A stretch of 64,000 nucleotides of DNA from an uncultured Aquimarina sp. (GCF_947492405.1 NZ_CANLMP010000001.1:558001-622000); one strand, 5' to 3'; positions 8,888-18,884 are shown, numbered from the stretch's first letter. Notes: generated from the sequence alone by a model not told the origin. Program-made: numbers and translations.

Positions 8888-9320
8888 TATGAATGTTAAG
8901 ATGGAAAAATAAGAATAAAATTTTAAAATGATTCTTATTTCACTTATTCTAATAACAGACTACAACTATCAGGACACGAATAACCATTTGTTCCCCATAA
9001 ACACCTCTATATTCTTAAAGTTCGACTAGAAGAGGAAATAACATAAAGAACCTGCTTTTGGTTGCTCTATGCTGTTGTTTGTTCAATCAATTTTCAGAAG
9101 CTATTCATTTTTGATAATATGTGTTCATATTCAAACAATTAGCACAAAAAACCTATGATTTTACTTAAAGAAAAACTGTTTCCAGACAGACAACGTATCA
9201 CAATAACCACATATCTAATGATTCAAGAATTATAAGATGAAAATAGCTTCCCAAATCATATGAAAATAACCTACCGCTTAACTAGCTATTTAATTTAAAC
9301 TATTAGAACAAAATTAATGT
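8888..9320. other. 430-bp divergent intergenic region upstream of susC-like gene
   Basis: This non-coding stretch separates the second kinase gene from the SusC-like gene and must hold both promoters. I found no TAnnTTTG box with a correctly spaced TTG on either strand, no convincing hairpin and no short reading frame with a good start. A regulator-dependent promoter is therefore possible. Confidence 0.5.
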
Positions 9321-12254
9321 ATGAAAACAAAACAAAAACTAGTATTACTCTTAGTCACTTTTATTTCTTTTGGGGTTTTTGCTCAAAACGAGGTTAGTGG
9401 TGTCATTACAGAAAAATCTACCGGTAATCCTATTCCTGGGGTTAATGTTCTTATTAAAGGAACAAGCAACGGAGCTGTGTCAGATTTTGATGGGAAGTAT
9501 AGAATTGATGCAACTACTGGAGATGTGTTAGTATTCTCTTATTTGGGGTTTAAGAATTTAGAAGTAGTTGCCGACACTACTATTATTAACGTTGCGCTAG
9601 AGGAAGATGCAGCAACATTGGATGAAGTGGTTCTTATTGGATATGGTAGTGCTACTGTAAAAGATCTTACTGGAGCTATAGAAAAAGTTGAAGCAGAAGA
9701 TTTTAATCAAGGTGCAATCACCTCTCCAGAACAACTATTAACAGGTAAAACTGCAGGAGTTAATGTAATTCCTCCAGGAGGACAACCAGGGCAAGCAGGA
9801 ACGATTAGTATAAGAGGTGGTAATTCTTCATTATCTGCCAATAATAGTCCGTTAATAGTAATTGATGGCGTACCTATTGATCAGGGAACTACAGGAGGAA
9901 ACGGAGTGGCCGCATTAAATTCTATTAATCCGAATGATATAGAAAGCTTTGTAGTACTAAAAGATGCATCTTCTACAGCGATTTATGGATCAAGAGCTTC
10001 TGCGGGAGTGATATTGATAACTACTAAAAGTGGAAAATTAAGTTCACCGTTTAAAATACAAGTAAATACTACAGGGTCTATCGGTATGGTGCAACGAAAA
10101 ACAGATGTACTAAATGCTGAGCAATATAGAGAAGTAGCTATTAATAGTCAAAATGCAGCATTGATTTTACCGCTATTGGGAAATAGTGATACCGATTGGC
10201 AAGATGAGATATTACAAGAAGCCCTGGGAACGGATGCAAATATTACACTTACACAAGGTTTCGGAAGTACCTCCTATAGAGTTTCTGCAGGATATACTAC
10301 ACAAGAAGGTTTAGTAAAAACATCCAAGTTCGAAAGAAGTTCAGGTTCTATAAACCTTATTCAAAAGTTGTTTGACAGGAGCTTGTCCATAAACCTAAAC
10401 ATTCGTGGAGCACTTACGCAGGATGATTTTGCAAATGGAGGAGCATTGGGCGCCGCAACCCAATTTGATCCTACACAATCTGTATTTAGCGGATCAGATG
10501 CCTATGGCGGGTATTGGGAGTGGCTACAACCCAATGGAGACCCTCTGGCTTTAGCACCTAGAAACCCTGTTGGTTTGTTACAACAATCCAGTAATACAGC
10601 AGAAACCGAAAGAGCGTTAGGGAACATTAAATTAGATTATAATGCTCCATTTTTAAACGGATTAAATGCTAATATAAATTTTGGGTTTGATTATAATGAA
10701 GTCAGTGGCGAAACTAATGTACCGGCAACATCGGCATTAGGATTTCTTTCGCAGGGAACTGTTGGCGATTACGGCAGTATAAGAAGAAGTACATTAGTTG
10801 ATTTCTTTTTAAACTATAAAAAAGAAATTGAAAGTATACGAAGTAATATAGAGTTAACAGCAGGACATACTTTTCAGAAGTTTTATAGAAAAAATTATAG
10901 TAGCAGTACTCCTAATGTAGGGGCGCCAACAGAAAATAGTTTTGCTACACAGAACGCATTAGAATCATATGTTACTAGATTACGATATTCTTATGATAGC
11001 AGATATCTATTAACACTAAGTTACAGATCAGATGGTTCCTCTAGGTTTAGTGAAGAAAATCGTTGGGGAAACTTTTATGCCGCAGCATTGGCTTGGAACA
11101 TTGCTGAAGAGAATTTTTTAAGAGATTCAAAAACGATATCCAATCTAAAACTTCGGTTAGGATATGGGCAGACAGGTCAGCAGGAAATCGGTGTTGATTT
11201 TGGTTATTTACCTGTATACGTAAATGGTGCAGATAATCAACAATACCAGTTGGGTAGTACATTTTATAATACAGTACGTCCACAAGGATTTGATGAAAAT
11301 ATAAAATGGGAAGAGTCTGAAACCTATAATATTGGATTAGATTATGGTTTTCTTAATAATAGGATTTCTGGGAGTATTGAATACTTTACAAGAGAAACGA
11401 ATGATGTGTTAAACTTAATTCCTATTCCATCTGGAACAAACCTTACCAATCAATTAACAACAAATATAGGAGACTTGGAGAATAGTGGTTTTGAGTTTAC
11501 TATAAGTTCTGATATTATAAGGAAAAAGAATTTAAACTGGAATGTAAGTTTTAATGCATCTTATCTCACCAATGAAATTATAAAACTAAATATTGTAGAC
11601 GATCCTTCATTTATAGGTGTACCTACTGGTTTTATTGCCGGTGGTATTGGAAATACAGTTCAAATACATAGAGTAGGTGCTCCACAACGATCCTTTCTTT
11701 TATACAAACAAGTATATGATACCAATGGAAGGCCTCTAGAAGGTGTTTATGAAGATATAAATGGAGATGGTGTTATAGATTCTGGTGATTTATACATAAA
11801 CGAAAGCCCGGCTGCAGATTATTTATTTGGTCTGTCTTCCAGCACTAGTTATAAGAATTGGGACTTAAATTTTACAATGAGAGCAAGTATAGGCAATTAT
11901 GTGTATAACAATGTGGCTTCATCCACTGGAAACGAATTTGGGTTACATTCATTAAATAGCAATAGAAATGTCCACGTATCTATATTGGATACAGGTTTCA
12001 GAAACAATCAATTACTCTCGGATTATTATCTAGAAGATGCATCATTCTTAAAGATGGATAATATCACATTAGGATACAATTTTAAAGATCTTATTCAGGA
12101 TGATAAAATCGGTTTACGATTGCAGTTAACTGTTCAAAATGTTTTTACTATTACTGGATATGATGGTATAGATCCTGAAATTTCTGGAGGAATAGATAAC
12201 AACTTCTTTCCTAGACCAAGAACTATTGTGTTTGGAGCAAATATGAACTTTTAA
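9321..12254 (+). CDS. SusC/RagA-like TonB-linked outer-membrane transporter
   Basis: The 977-residue product has a signal peptide (1-22, ending FGVFAQ) and a carboxypeptidase-regulatory-like beta domain (about 23-105, starting NEVSGVITEKSTGNPIPGVN). Then come a TonB-box-like stretch, a plug domain (about 110-235, ending AIYGSRASAGVILITTKSG, the SusC signature) and a beta barrel to the C-terminus, which ends in Phe. It forms the outer-membrane pore of a SusCD complex that takes up a large substrate using TonB energy. SusD- and SusE-like lipoproteins follow in the same operon. The substrate is not evident because no glycoside hydrolase or sulfatase is present; esterase-fold proteins occur downstream instead. 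The length is normal for the family. Confidence 0.96.
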   Translation: MKTKQKLVLLLVTFISFGVFAQNEVSGVITEKSTGNPIPGVNVLIKGTSNGAVSDFDGKYRIDATTGDVLVFSYLGFKNLEVVADTTIINVALEEDAATLDEVVLIGYGSATVKDLTGAIEKVEAEDFNQGAITSPEQLLTGKTAGVNVIPPGGQPGQAGTISIRGGNSSLSANNSPLIVIDGVPIDQGTTGGNGVAALNSINPNDIESFVVLKDASSTAIYGSRASAGVILITTKSGKLSSPFKIQVNTTGSIGMVQRKTDVLNAEQYREVAINSQNAALILPLLGNSDTDWQDEILQEALGTDANITLTQGFGSTSYRVSAGYTTQEGLVKTSKFERSSGSINLIQKLFDRSLSINLNIRGALTQDDFANGGALGAATQFDPTQSVFSGSDAYGGYWEWLQPNGDPLALAPRNPVGLLQQSSNTAETERALGNIKLDYNAPFLNGLNANINFGFDYNEVSGETNVPATSALGFLSQGTVGDYGSIRRSTLVDFFLNYKKEIESIRSNIELTAGHTFQKFYRKNYSSSTPNVGAPTENSFATQNALESYVTRLRYSYDSRYLLTLSYRSDGSSRFSEENRWGNFYAAALAWNIAEENFLRDSKTISNLKLRLGYGQTGQQEIGVDFGYLPVYVNGADNQQYQLGSTFYNTVRPQGFDENIKWEESETYNIGLDYGFLNNRISGSIEYFTRETNDVLNLIPIPSGTNLTNQLTTNIGDLENSGFEFTISSDIIRKKNLNWNVSFNASYLTNEIIKLNIVDDPSFIGVPTGFIAGGIGNTVQIHRVGAPQRSFLLYKQVYDTNGRPLEGVYEDINGDGVIDSGDLYINESPAADYLFGLSSSTSYKNWDLNFTMRASIGNYVYNNVASSTGNEFGLHSLNSNRNVHVSILDTGFRNNQLLSDYYLEDASFLKMDNITLGYNFKDLIQDDKIGLRLQLTVQNVFTITGYDGIDPEISGGIDNNFFPRPRTIVFGANMNF

Positions 12255-12260
12255 AAAAAA

Positions 12261-13883
12261 ATGAAAATGAAAGCAATTAAAATATTAAACAAACTCATTC
12301 ATATATCAACGGTGTTGATATTATTGATGCTACTGGTTTTACCTTCTTGTGCAGATGAACTCGAACTCGAACCATTAAGCGCACAAACTTCAGAAATCAC
12401 TTTTGAAAACCCAGATGCGTATATACAATTTTTAGCAAAGATCTATGGAGGAATCTCCTTAACTGGTCAGGATACCAGTGGAAATTTTGATGATATAGCA
12501 GGTATTAATGGTAATTTCTCTAACTATCTACGTTTATTATTTACTACTCAAGAACTTGCTACAGATGAGTCTATTATTGCCTGGAATGATCAAACAATTC
12601 ATGACATTCACAATCACGTGTGGACATCTTCTGATATTTTCGTAACAGCAATGTATGCGAGAGTTTACTTCCAGATAGGCCTGGTGAATCAGTTCTTAAG
12701 AGAAACAGAACCAGGAGCTCTTGATCAAAGAGAGAATGTGGATGCAGCTCTAAGGGAACAAATAGCTGGATTTAGAGACGAAGCACGTTTTATGAGAGCA
12801 TTTAGTTATTGGCACGGAATAGATATGTATGGAAATATTCCTCTAGTAGATGAAAATGACCCTGTGGGGGCTTTTTTTCCAGAACAAACGTCTAGAGAGG
12901 AAATGTTCAACTACATAGAATCCGAACTATTGGATATCGAAACGCGTTTACCAAACCCTCGCCAGAATGAGTATGGAAGAGCAGATAAAGGATTTGTTTG
13001 GATGTTATTAGCCAAGTTATATCTAAATGCAGAAGTATATGCTGGCACCAATAGATATGCTGATGCGCTAGAGTATACAAATAGAATTATCAGCGCAGGA
13101 TACAATTTAGTACCTAATTATAAATATCTATTCTTAGCAGATAATGATCGTAATGGAGCAGAAGATGAAATCATATATCCTGTATTGTTTGATGGAATTG
13201 CCAATGGATCATTTGGTGGAACGACATACTTAGTTCACGCTGCTATCGGTGGTGATATGGATGCTGCAGATTTTGGCGTAAATACAGGATGGGCTGGTAT
13301 TAGAAGCACAAGTGCTTTTGTGGCCAAGTTTGATGATATTTCTGGAAATACAGATACCAGAGCTGAATTTCATACCAGTGGACAAACACTCGAAATAGAT
13401 AATCCATTTGATTTTACTCAGGGATATGCAGTTACTAAATATCGAAACCTGGATGTTAATGGTGTTATTGGTTCTGATGCCTCGGGCAATAATGTAGATG
13501 TCAATTTCCCGATGTTTAGACTTGCGGATGCATATTTGATGTATGCCGAAATTTTTCTAAGAGGAGGTGGAGGAGATGCTAATACGGCACTTGGATATAT
13601 CAATGACCTTAGAGAAAGAGCATATGGCGATACTAGTGGCAATATTACAATAGCGGATTTGGATTTAGATTTTTTACTAGATGAAAGATCCCGAGAATTA
13701 TATTGGGAATGCCATCGAAGAACTGACTTAATTCGTTTCGGACAATTCTCGGATAAAGGAATATGGCCTTGGAAAGGAAATATTGCTGCGGGGAGAACTA
13801 CTGAGAAGTTTAGAGATTTGTATCCAATGCCAAGTGCAGAACTTAATGCAAATCCTAACTTAATTCCAACTCCTGGTTATTAA
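12261..13883 (+). CDS. SusD/RagB-like substrate-binding lipoprotein
   Basis: The 540-residue lipoprotein has its lipobox at LVLPSC (Cys30) and the typical SusD layout: an N-terminal alpha-helical TPR-like region (IAGFRDEARFMRAFSYW at about 170-186) and a C-terminal RagB/SusD domain. The latter has MFRLADAYLMYAEI at about 415-428 and the terminal LLDERSRELYWECHRRTDLIRFG block. It caps the SusC barrel from outside and binds the substrate. The start is 6 bases after the SusC stop, so the two are translated from one message. The length and conserved blocks are complete, with no sign of damage. Confidence 0.96.
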   Translation: MKMKAIKILNKLIHISTVLILLMLLVLPSCADELELEPLSAQTSEITFENPDAYIQFLAKIYGGISLTGQDTSGNFDDIAGINGNFSNYLRLLFTTQELATDESIIAWNDQTIHDIHNHVWTSSDIFVTAMYARVYFQIGLVNQFLRETEPGALDQRENVDAALREQIAGFRDEARFMRAFSYWHGIDMYGNIPLVDENDPVGAFFPEQTSREEMFNYIESELLDIETRLPNPRQNEYGRADKGFVWMLLAKLYLNAEVYAGTNRYADALEYTNRIISAGYNLVPNYKYLFLADNDRNGAEDEIIYPVLFDGIANGSFGGTTYLVHAAIGGDMDAADFGVNTGWAGIRSTSAFVAKFDDISGNTDTRAEFHTSGQTLEIDNPFDFTQGYAVTKYRNLDVNGVIGSDASGNNVDVNFPMFRLADAYLMYAEIFLRGGGGDANTALGYINDLRERAYGDTSGNITIADLDLDFLLDERSRELYWECHRRTDLIRFGQFSDKGIWPWKGNIAAGRTTEKFRDLYPMPSAELNANPNLIPTPGY

Positions 13884-13901
13884 TTAAATAATATTAAAAT
13901 C

Positions 13902-14945
13902 ATGAAAATTATATATAATAGAATCGTTATTATACTGATAGCATCCCTATTCGCAATATCCTGCGAAGACAATGATGATCTAATAACAATTTCTTCCACT
14001 GCGTCCACCGGTAATGCCATTTTATCTACAAACAGTATTGTATTGGATAGAAATAATGTGGATGAAGAAGTATTAGCAATCACATTTCAAGAACCTGATT
14101 TTGGATATAATTCTGGATCCATTGGCTATCAATTGTTATTTGATTTAGTGGATGGAGATTTTGGTTCGCCTCAGATTAAAGCTGTTGGGAATAACTTTTC
14201 TACAACTTTTACTACTTCAGAACTGAATCAAATATTAATCAATTTAGGAGCTAATCCAGGAACAGCAACAGAACTTTCTGTAAAAATCGAAACCGTATTA
14301 TCAGTTGATACGAGTTGGTTTTCTGAAGCCAGTAACCTAACCGTTACACCTTATGCATCAGCATTAGATTTATCATCCAGATGGGGATTAGTAGGCAGTG
14401 CCACTATAAATGGCTGGGATGGACCTGATATGCCATTTTATCAATCTACTGATGAAAATGATCCAGAAGATACTTTTGTTGCATATGTGAACCTTACTGA
14501 TGGAGCAATTAAAATTAGAGCCGATAACGATTGGGCAATAAATTATGGAGATAATGAACCAGACACTACCTTAGAATCTGGAGGAAACGATATTATTATA
14601 ACTGCCGGAACCTATAAAATAGTATTTAATGAAAATTCATTGAACTATTCAGTAGAACCATATTCGTGGGGATTGGTTGGTACTGCAACTATAAATGGAT
14701 TGGATGGACCAGATATGCCACTGATGTATGATCCTTTATTTGATAATTGGAAAGCCGAAGTTACACTTGTTGATGGAAGCATGAAGATACGATTCAATAA
14801 TCTTTGGGATATTAATTATGGGGATGTAGATAATGATGGAGTATTAGAACTAGGAACATTAAGCAATAATATTCCAGTTGATGCAGGTAACTATCTAATA
14901 ACTTTTAATCCTAAAACATTAGCATACAGTTTGAAACAAAATTAA
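13902..14945 (+). CDS. SusE-like surface lipoprotein with two repeated binding modules
   Basis: A 347-residue lipoprotein (Cys21, in FAISCEDND). The N-terminal part (about 30-150) resembles the SusE N-terminal domain. The C-terminal part holds two clear copies of one module of about 90 residues. Each opens with WGLVG(S/T)ATING and contains DGPDMP, a KIR.(D)N.W.INYGD stretch and a closing Y-x-I-x-FN block. Modules of this kind in SusE/SusF bind glycan. It is the third gene of the SusCD operon, 18 bases after SusD, and is followed by a good terminator. The glycan or other ligand is unknown. Confidence 0.85.
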   Translation: MKIIYNRIVIILIASLFAISCEDNDDLITISSTASTGNAILSTNSIVLDRNNVDEEVLAITFQEPDFGYNSGSIGYQLLFDLVDGDFGSPQIKAVGNNFSTTFTTSELNQILINLGANPGTATELSVKIETVLSVDTSWFSEASNLTVTPYASALDLSSRWGLVGSATINGWDGPDMPFYQSTDENDPEDTFVAYVNLTDGAIKIRADNDWAINYGDNEPDTTLESGGNDIIITAGTYKIVFNENSLNYSVEPYSWGLVGTATINGLDGPDMPLMYDPLFDNWKAEVTLVDGSMKIRFNNLWDINYGDVDNDGVLELGTLSNNIPVDAGNYLITFNPKTLAYSLKQN

Positions 14946-15052
14946 TCTGCTATAAATAAGATAGTAAGTATATAAGTAAGGTTTTCATCTTTTAATTGTT
15001 TTTGATAAGACCTGTTTGTTTGTGTTGAATTAGTTTTTATTTCATTTCAACT

Positions 15053-15085
15053 AAAAAGGGGCTATAACCACATGGCCCCTTTTTT
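15053..15085 (+). terminator. Intrinsic terminator of the SusCDE operon
   Basis: A stem AAAAAGGGGC / GCCCCTTTTTT with a 12-base loop and a T-run, about 110 bases after the SusE-like stop codon. It separates the SusCDE genes from the next gene. Confidence 0.88.
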
Positions 15086-15127
15086 AAAATGGTAACTATC
15101 ATATGTCAAATTCTTACAAAACTATAA

Positions 15128-16276
15128 ATGCTTAAAAAAGAGATTTTTATAATTATTGCCTTTCTATTTATTGTAAAAAGTAGTAGTCAGGAATTCGGTT
15201 TTGCCGAAGAATTATCATATTTAAAAGAGAAAGGTGTTAATCCAATTACTTATGTGATCAAAAAGTTTAATGATTATGATTTCGTAATTCTAGGAGAGGA
15301 TCATGCCATTAAAGATAATCTTGATTTTGTAGATAAATTAATTCCTGAATTATATCAGGCAGGAGTGTATACCTTGGGAATGGAATTTGGGGCTTATGAA
15401 AAACAACCTGTTGTGAATTCATTATTACAGGCTAAAACATACAATGAACAAATCATAAGAGATGTCATGTATTTCTATAATGTAGGCTGGGCATATAAAG
15501 AATATATGGATATCTATAAGACGGTTTGGGAATTCAATAAAAGGCTGCCATCGAATTCTAGAAAATTTAGAATACTTAATGTCAGTTATCAATATAACTG
15601 GAGTGTGTTTTCGGGTATTCCAACACCAGAGAATATGTCTAAAGTATTTCACATGGGACCGCCAAACATATTTAGAGCTAAAGTGGTAGATCAAGAGATA
15701 GCCAAAAAAGATGATAAAATCTTATTATTAGTCGGAACTCCTCACGCTTTTACCAGATATCAAAAAGCTTCTGTATCTAAGAATAATGATGGTTTTTGCG
15801 CCTTCGATAATGGAAGTCTGGGTAATATACTTTACGAAAAATATCCTTCCAAGGTTTTTTCTATTTTCTTACATGGCCCTTTTTATAACAAACCAAATAA
15901 AACCCCTTTTCTTGTTTCACCAGCCTTTGATCATATTGAAAAAATAGCAGCTTTATCCGGTAATAAACCAATGGGATTTGATTTGCAAAGTACTCCTTTT
16001 GGGGAGTTAAAGGATGATAGTATTTATGCAACTTGTTATCCTGATTTTAGGCTAGGTCAGCTGTTTGATGGTTATATTTTTTTAGTACCATTTAATAAGA
16101 TGAAAAGCTGCACAATAGATAGTGATTTTTTCAAAGGAAAAGATTGGAATGCAACTAAAATGCAGCTTCCCGACCCTTATTGGCACGAAGAGGTGAATAG
16201 TTATGATGAATATTGGAAACAAATAAGGAACTATGGAAATGTAAAATCTCGTTACAAAACATTGATTAATAAATAA
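15128..16276 (+). CDS. Exported EreA/ChaN-superfamily-like protein
   Basis: The 382-residue protein has a signal peptide (about 1-20, ending SSSQ). Residues about 45-95 contain the block DYDFVILGEDHAIKDN, followed by LGMEFGAY, then a later LLLVGTPHAF (about 200). The pattern of GE-x-H, an acidic ME-x-G and a second GxPHA motif is that of the erythromycin esterase / ChaN / TIKI-like superfamily. That superfamily includes esterases, haem-binding proteins and metalloproteases, so no reaction can be assigned. The gene follows the SusCDE terminator and precedes two esterase-fold genes, which may reflect a shared substrate. The family assignment is by motif only. Confidence 0.5.
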   Translation: MLKKEIFIIIAFLFIVKSSSQEFGFAEELSYLKEKGVNPITYVIKKFNDYDFVILGEDHAIKDNLDFVDKLIPELYQAGVYTLGMEFGAYEKQPVVNSLLQAKTYNEQIIRDVMYFYNVGWAYKEYMDIYKTVWEFNKRLPSNSRKFRILNVSYQYNWSVFSGIPTPENMSKVFHMGPPNIFRAKVVDQEIAKKDDKILLLVGTPHAFTRYQKASVSKNNDGFCAFDNGSLGNILYEKYPSKVFSIFLHGPFYNKPNKTPFLVSPAFDHIEKIAALSGNKPMGFDLQSTPFGELKDDSIYATCYPDFRLGQLFDGYIFLVPFNKMKSCTIDSDFFKGKDWNATKMQLPDPYWHEEVNSYDEYWKQIRNYGNVKSRYKTLINK

Positions 16277-16377
16277 TAATAATCTTATGAAATAAGCCAT
16301 AACTATTAGGTTGACACCCAACCGAAATGATAGAGTGGCGATTCCATCTGACCAATGAAAACAATAAATATAAACAG

Positions 16378-17208
16378 ATGAAACAAATTATAATAGGGAT
16401 GCAAATATTGATGTATATGATATTTTTCAACGTAGTTGCACAAGAATCGAAAAAACTTAAAATAGGAACAGAATATACTATTCAATCAGAAATTCTAGAA
16501 GAAACGAGGAGCTATATTATTAGCCTTCCTGCATCATATTATAAAACTAAGAAAACCTATCCGGTGCTGGTACTTTCAGATGGCGACTATAGATTTGTGT
16601 ATACATCCGGGCTTATCGAATATTTAAGTAAAGAAAATAGAATACCCGAAACAATCATTGTGGCAATACCTAATACAGATAGAACCAGAGATCTTACACC
16701 AACAAATATGGCTTATAATAGTAATAGTGGTGGAGGGAAGAATTTTTTAAATTTTATAGAGAAAGAACTTTTAACCGAAGTTGATAAAAAATTCAGAACG
16801 AACACATGTAGAATACTTACCGGACATTCATTGGGAGGACTTTTTGCTGGTTATGCGTATTTGTCTAATAGTACGTTTAATGCTTTCATAGCTACGGATC
16901 CAAGTTTTTGGTGGGATTCTCAATTACTGGTGAGAAATATTAATAAAGATCTAGTAAAGAATATCAAACACAAACCTATTTACATTTCCAGCGCAGATGA
17001 TTACAACAATAATCCACAAGCTGTGAGTGCCATGCGTAATGCCCACGAGTTATTTAGTATTAAACTAAAAAAACACGGAGTTCCAAATGCTAACATAAAA
17101 TTAGAATATTTCACAGATGAAAATCACGGTACATCCGCTTATAGAAGTCTTTATTATGGATTGCTGTATGTGTACGATACTTTAGACTTGAGTAATATAA
17201 TTGAATAA
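16378..17208 (+). CDS. Secreted esterase of the IroE/Fes-like (esterase D) family
   Basis: I place the start at 16378 rather than the upstream ATG at 16327, because the protein then opens with MKQIIIGMQILMYM and a normal signal peptide ending NVVAQ; it is 276 residues long. It has an alpha/beta-hydrolase fold with the YPVLVLSDGD block, the nucleophile elbow TGHSLGG (Ser151), ATDPSFWW and a C-terminal ENHGTSAYRSLYYGL containing the likely catalytic His. Relatives hydrolyse siderophore trilactones or other carboxylic esters in the periplasm. It may act on a substrate brought in by the upstream SusCD system, which is inference. A tandem, catalytically altered paralogue follows. Confidence 0.8.
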   Translation: MKQIIIGMQILMYMIFFNVVAQESKKLKIGTEYTIQSEILEETRSYIISLPASYYKTKKTYPVLVLSDGDYRFVYTSGLIEYLSKENRIPETIIVAIPNTDRTRDLTPTNMAYNSNSGGGKNFLNFIEKELLTEVDKKFRTNTCRILTGHSLGGLFAGYAYLSNSTFNAFIATDPSFWWDSQLLVRNINKDLVKNIKHKPIYISSADDYNNNPQAVSAMRNAHELFSIKLKKHGVPNANIKLEYFTDENHGTSAYRSLYYGLLYVYDTLDLSNIIE

Positions 17209-17264
17209 TAACAGAGATTGACAGGCAATACTATTTCTCTCTATCTAAAACATATACATTACAA

Positions 17265-18446
17265 ATGCATCTACATCAGATACTATTCGGCTTTGCATGC
17301 TTAATAAATACAATTCATACTTTTGGACAAGAAGGTAAAGGAATCTATCTAGATACCTCAGAACATTTAATAGTTTCAGAATGGGTACATAAAGAAATGC
17401 ATTATACTATAAGTCTTCCGCCTTCTTATAAAAATAGCCCTGCTTCAAGTTATCCGGTGATTTTTCTTTTAGAAAGTGATTATCATTTACATTACGCGAG
17501 TACTACAGTTGAGGTTATGAGCAAAGAAGGACAGATACCAGAAATGATAATTGTGGGTATTCCTGCGTATGACAATGGAAAAAAATATTTTACAGAGGAT
17601 GGAACATTAAGTGAAACCGATCTTATGATACGTTGTAACATCAGGATGAACGATAAAAGGTTTCTTAAGTTTCTGGAAAAAGAATTACTTACGGAAGTAA
17701 ATAAAAATTTTAGAACCAAGAATTATAGTCTGTTAGTAGGTAATACACAAGATGGACTTTTGGTTACAGAAGCGTATCTTAACAATAGTATCTTCCATTC
17801 ATATGTGGCTATAAACTCAGGTTTTTGGAAGGAGGAGTTATCTACAATTGATGCGATAGATACTACGCTAACCAAAGCTATAAAAAAGAAGCGTTTTTAT
17901 TTTTCTGGTCATGGCGAAGTGAAGAGTACAAAAAACAGGATGTTAGATATCAGAAACAATCAAGAACACCTGTATTCATTACTTAAAAACAATGGAGTGC
18001 CTTATAGTAATCTCAAGTTTCAGATTTTTGAAGAACAAAGCAATGAGAGTATATCTTTAATAAGTTTATATCACGGACTTCGATTTGTTTTCGAAGATTA
18101 TGTATTGCCAATTTCATCTACGATAACTATGGATGAAGTTGTTAGTCATTATGATACATTGTCTGATAATTTAGGTGTTAGTTTCCTACCTCCAGAGAAT
18201 ATAGTAAATATGATTGCCTGGACAAAGTTTAATAATAATGATAGAAAAGAAGCATATAAGTTTTTTGATTTGAATATCAGTAACTACCCATTATCTCATA
18301 CAGCATACGAAATGCTGGGATATGCTTATAATAACGAAGGCAAGAAGAAAGAAGCTATTAAAAGTTTTGAAAAATCCCTTAGAATGAATCCCAATAGCAA
18401 TGAACGAATTATAAAGTTGATAAAAGATCTTAAGGCGAATAAATGA
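17265..18446 (+). CDS. Esterase-fold protein with lost catalytic residues and C-terminal TPRs
   Basis: A 393-residue exported protein, clearly a paralogue of the preceding gene. The signal peptide (about 1-22), SLPPSYKNSP, the YPVIFLLESD block and FLEKELLTEVNKNFRTKNY align throughout. The nucleophile elbow has become GNTQDG (Thr161 where the neighbour has Ser), ATDPSFWW has become AINSGFWK, and ENHGTSAYR has become EQSNESISL. The catalytic Ser and His are therefore both gone. The C-terminal about 90 residues (LSHTAYEMLGYAYNNEGKKK and after) form at least one TPR, absent from the neighbour. It is most likely a binding or scaffold protein rather than an enzyme. The reading frame is intact, so it is not a simple pseudogene. 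Confidence 0.75.
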   Translation: MHLHQILFGFACLINTIHTFGQEGKGIYLDTSEHLIVSEWVHKEMHYTISLPPSYKNSPASSYPVIFLLESDYHLHYASTTVEVMSKEGQIPEMIIVGIPAYDNGKKYFTEDGTLSETDLMIRCNIRMNDKRFLKFLEKELLTEVNKNFRTKNYSLLVGNTQDGLLVTEAYLNNSIFHSYVAINSGFWKEELSTIDAIDTTLTKAIKKKRFYFSGHGEVKSTKNRMLDIRNNQEHLYSLLKNNGVPYSNLKFQIFEEQSNESISLISLYHGLRFVFEDYVLPISSTITMDEVVSHYDTLSDNLGVSFLPPENIVNMIAWTKFNNNDRKEAYKFFDLNISNYPLSHTAYEMLGYAYNNEGKKKEAIKSFEKSLRMNPNSNERIIKLIKDLKANK

Positions 18447-18455
18447 TTTAGTCAA

Positions 18456-18884
18456 TTACCAAAGTAATATTTTTTCTATATGAAGATAGGTTGCATACAA
18501 GGTTATTGTATGAATTAACTGATCTAGTCCTAAAAGTGGAAAAAAAATCCGAGGGTTTTCTCGATAACGCGAGGTAAGTTTGCTAGTAAAGAAATCGGTA
18601 AAACCATGTAAAAAGCTGTTTATTAAAACGTATGCAATGGTTGTTTTAATAGAAAATAAGAAAAGACTAAATGTAGCTAATGTAATGGTATAAACTATAA
18701 CATGAACGAATAACCATTTTATTTCTTCACTTTTTCCCAGAGCCATTTTAGAGGTTTGAAATGCAAAATCTCCTATCCAATGCGCTATGAGAATCCAGCT
18801 AAAGATCATACCTAAAAGATATCGATTCAGGTGATTATAACCTAATTGTTTACATAAAGTTTTAATAATTGTAGGCAAAAACAT
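18456..18884 (-). CDS. DUF3307-family membrane protein
   Basis: A 142-residue protein with about four hydrophobic segments. The family is recognised by the LIAHWIGDFAFQT block near residue 35 and the HGFTDFFTSKL and GLDQLIHTITL blocks further on, which carry conserved His and Asp residues inside the membrane. DUF3307 has no established function. The gene is convergent with the esterase-like gene 9 bases away and divergent from the cyclase gene. It is in no obvious operon. Confidence 0.8.
   Translation of the reverse strand: MFLPTIIKTLCKQLGYNHLNRYLLGMIFSWILIAHWIGDFAFQTSKMALGKSEEIKWLFVHVIVYTITLATFSLFLFSIKTTIAYVLINSFLHGFTDFFTSKLTSRYRENPRIFFPLLGLDQLIHTITLYATYLHIEKILLW

Noticed and set aside
9001..9300. 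Possible small peptide genes in the gap before the SusC-like gene
   Set aside because: All ATG-started frames on both strands end within about 20 codons and show no leader-like sequence.
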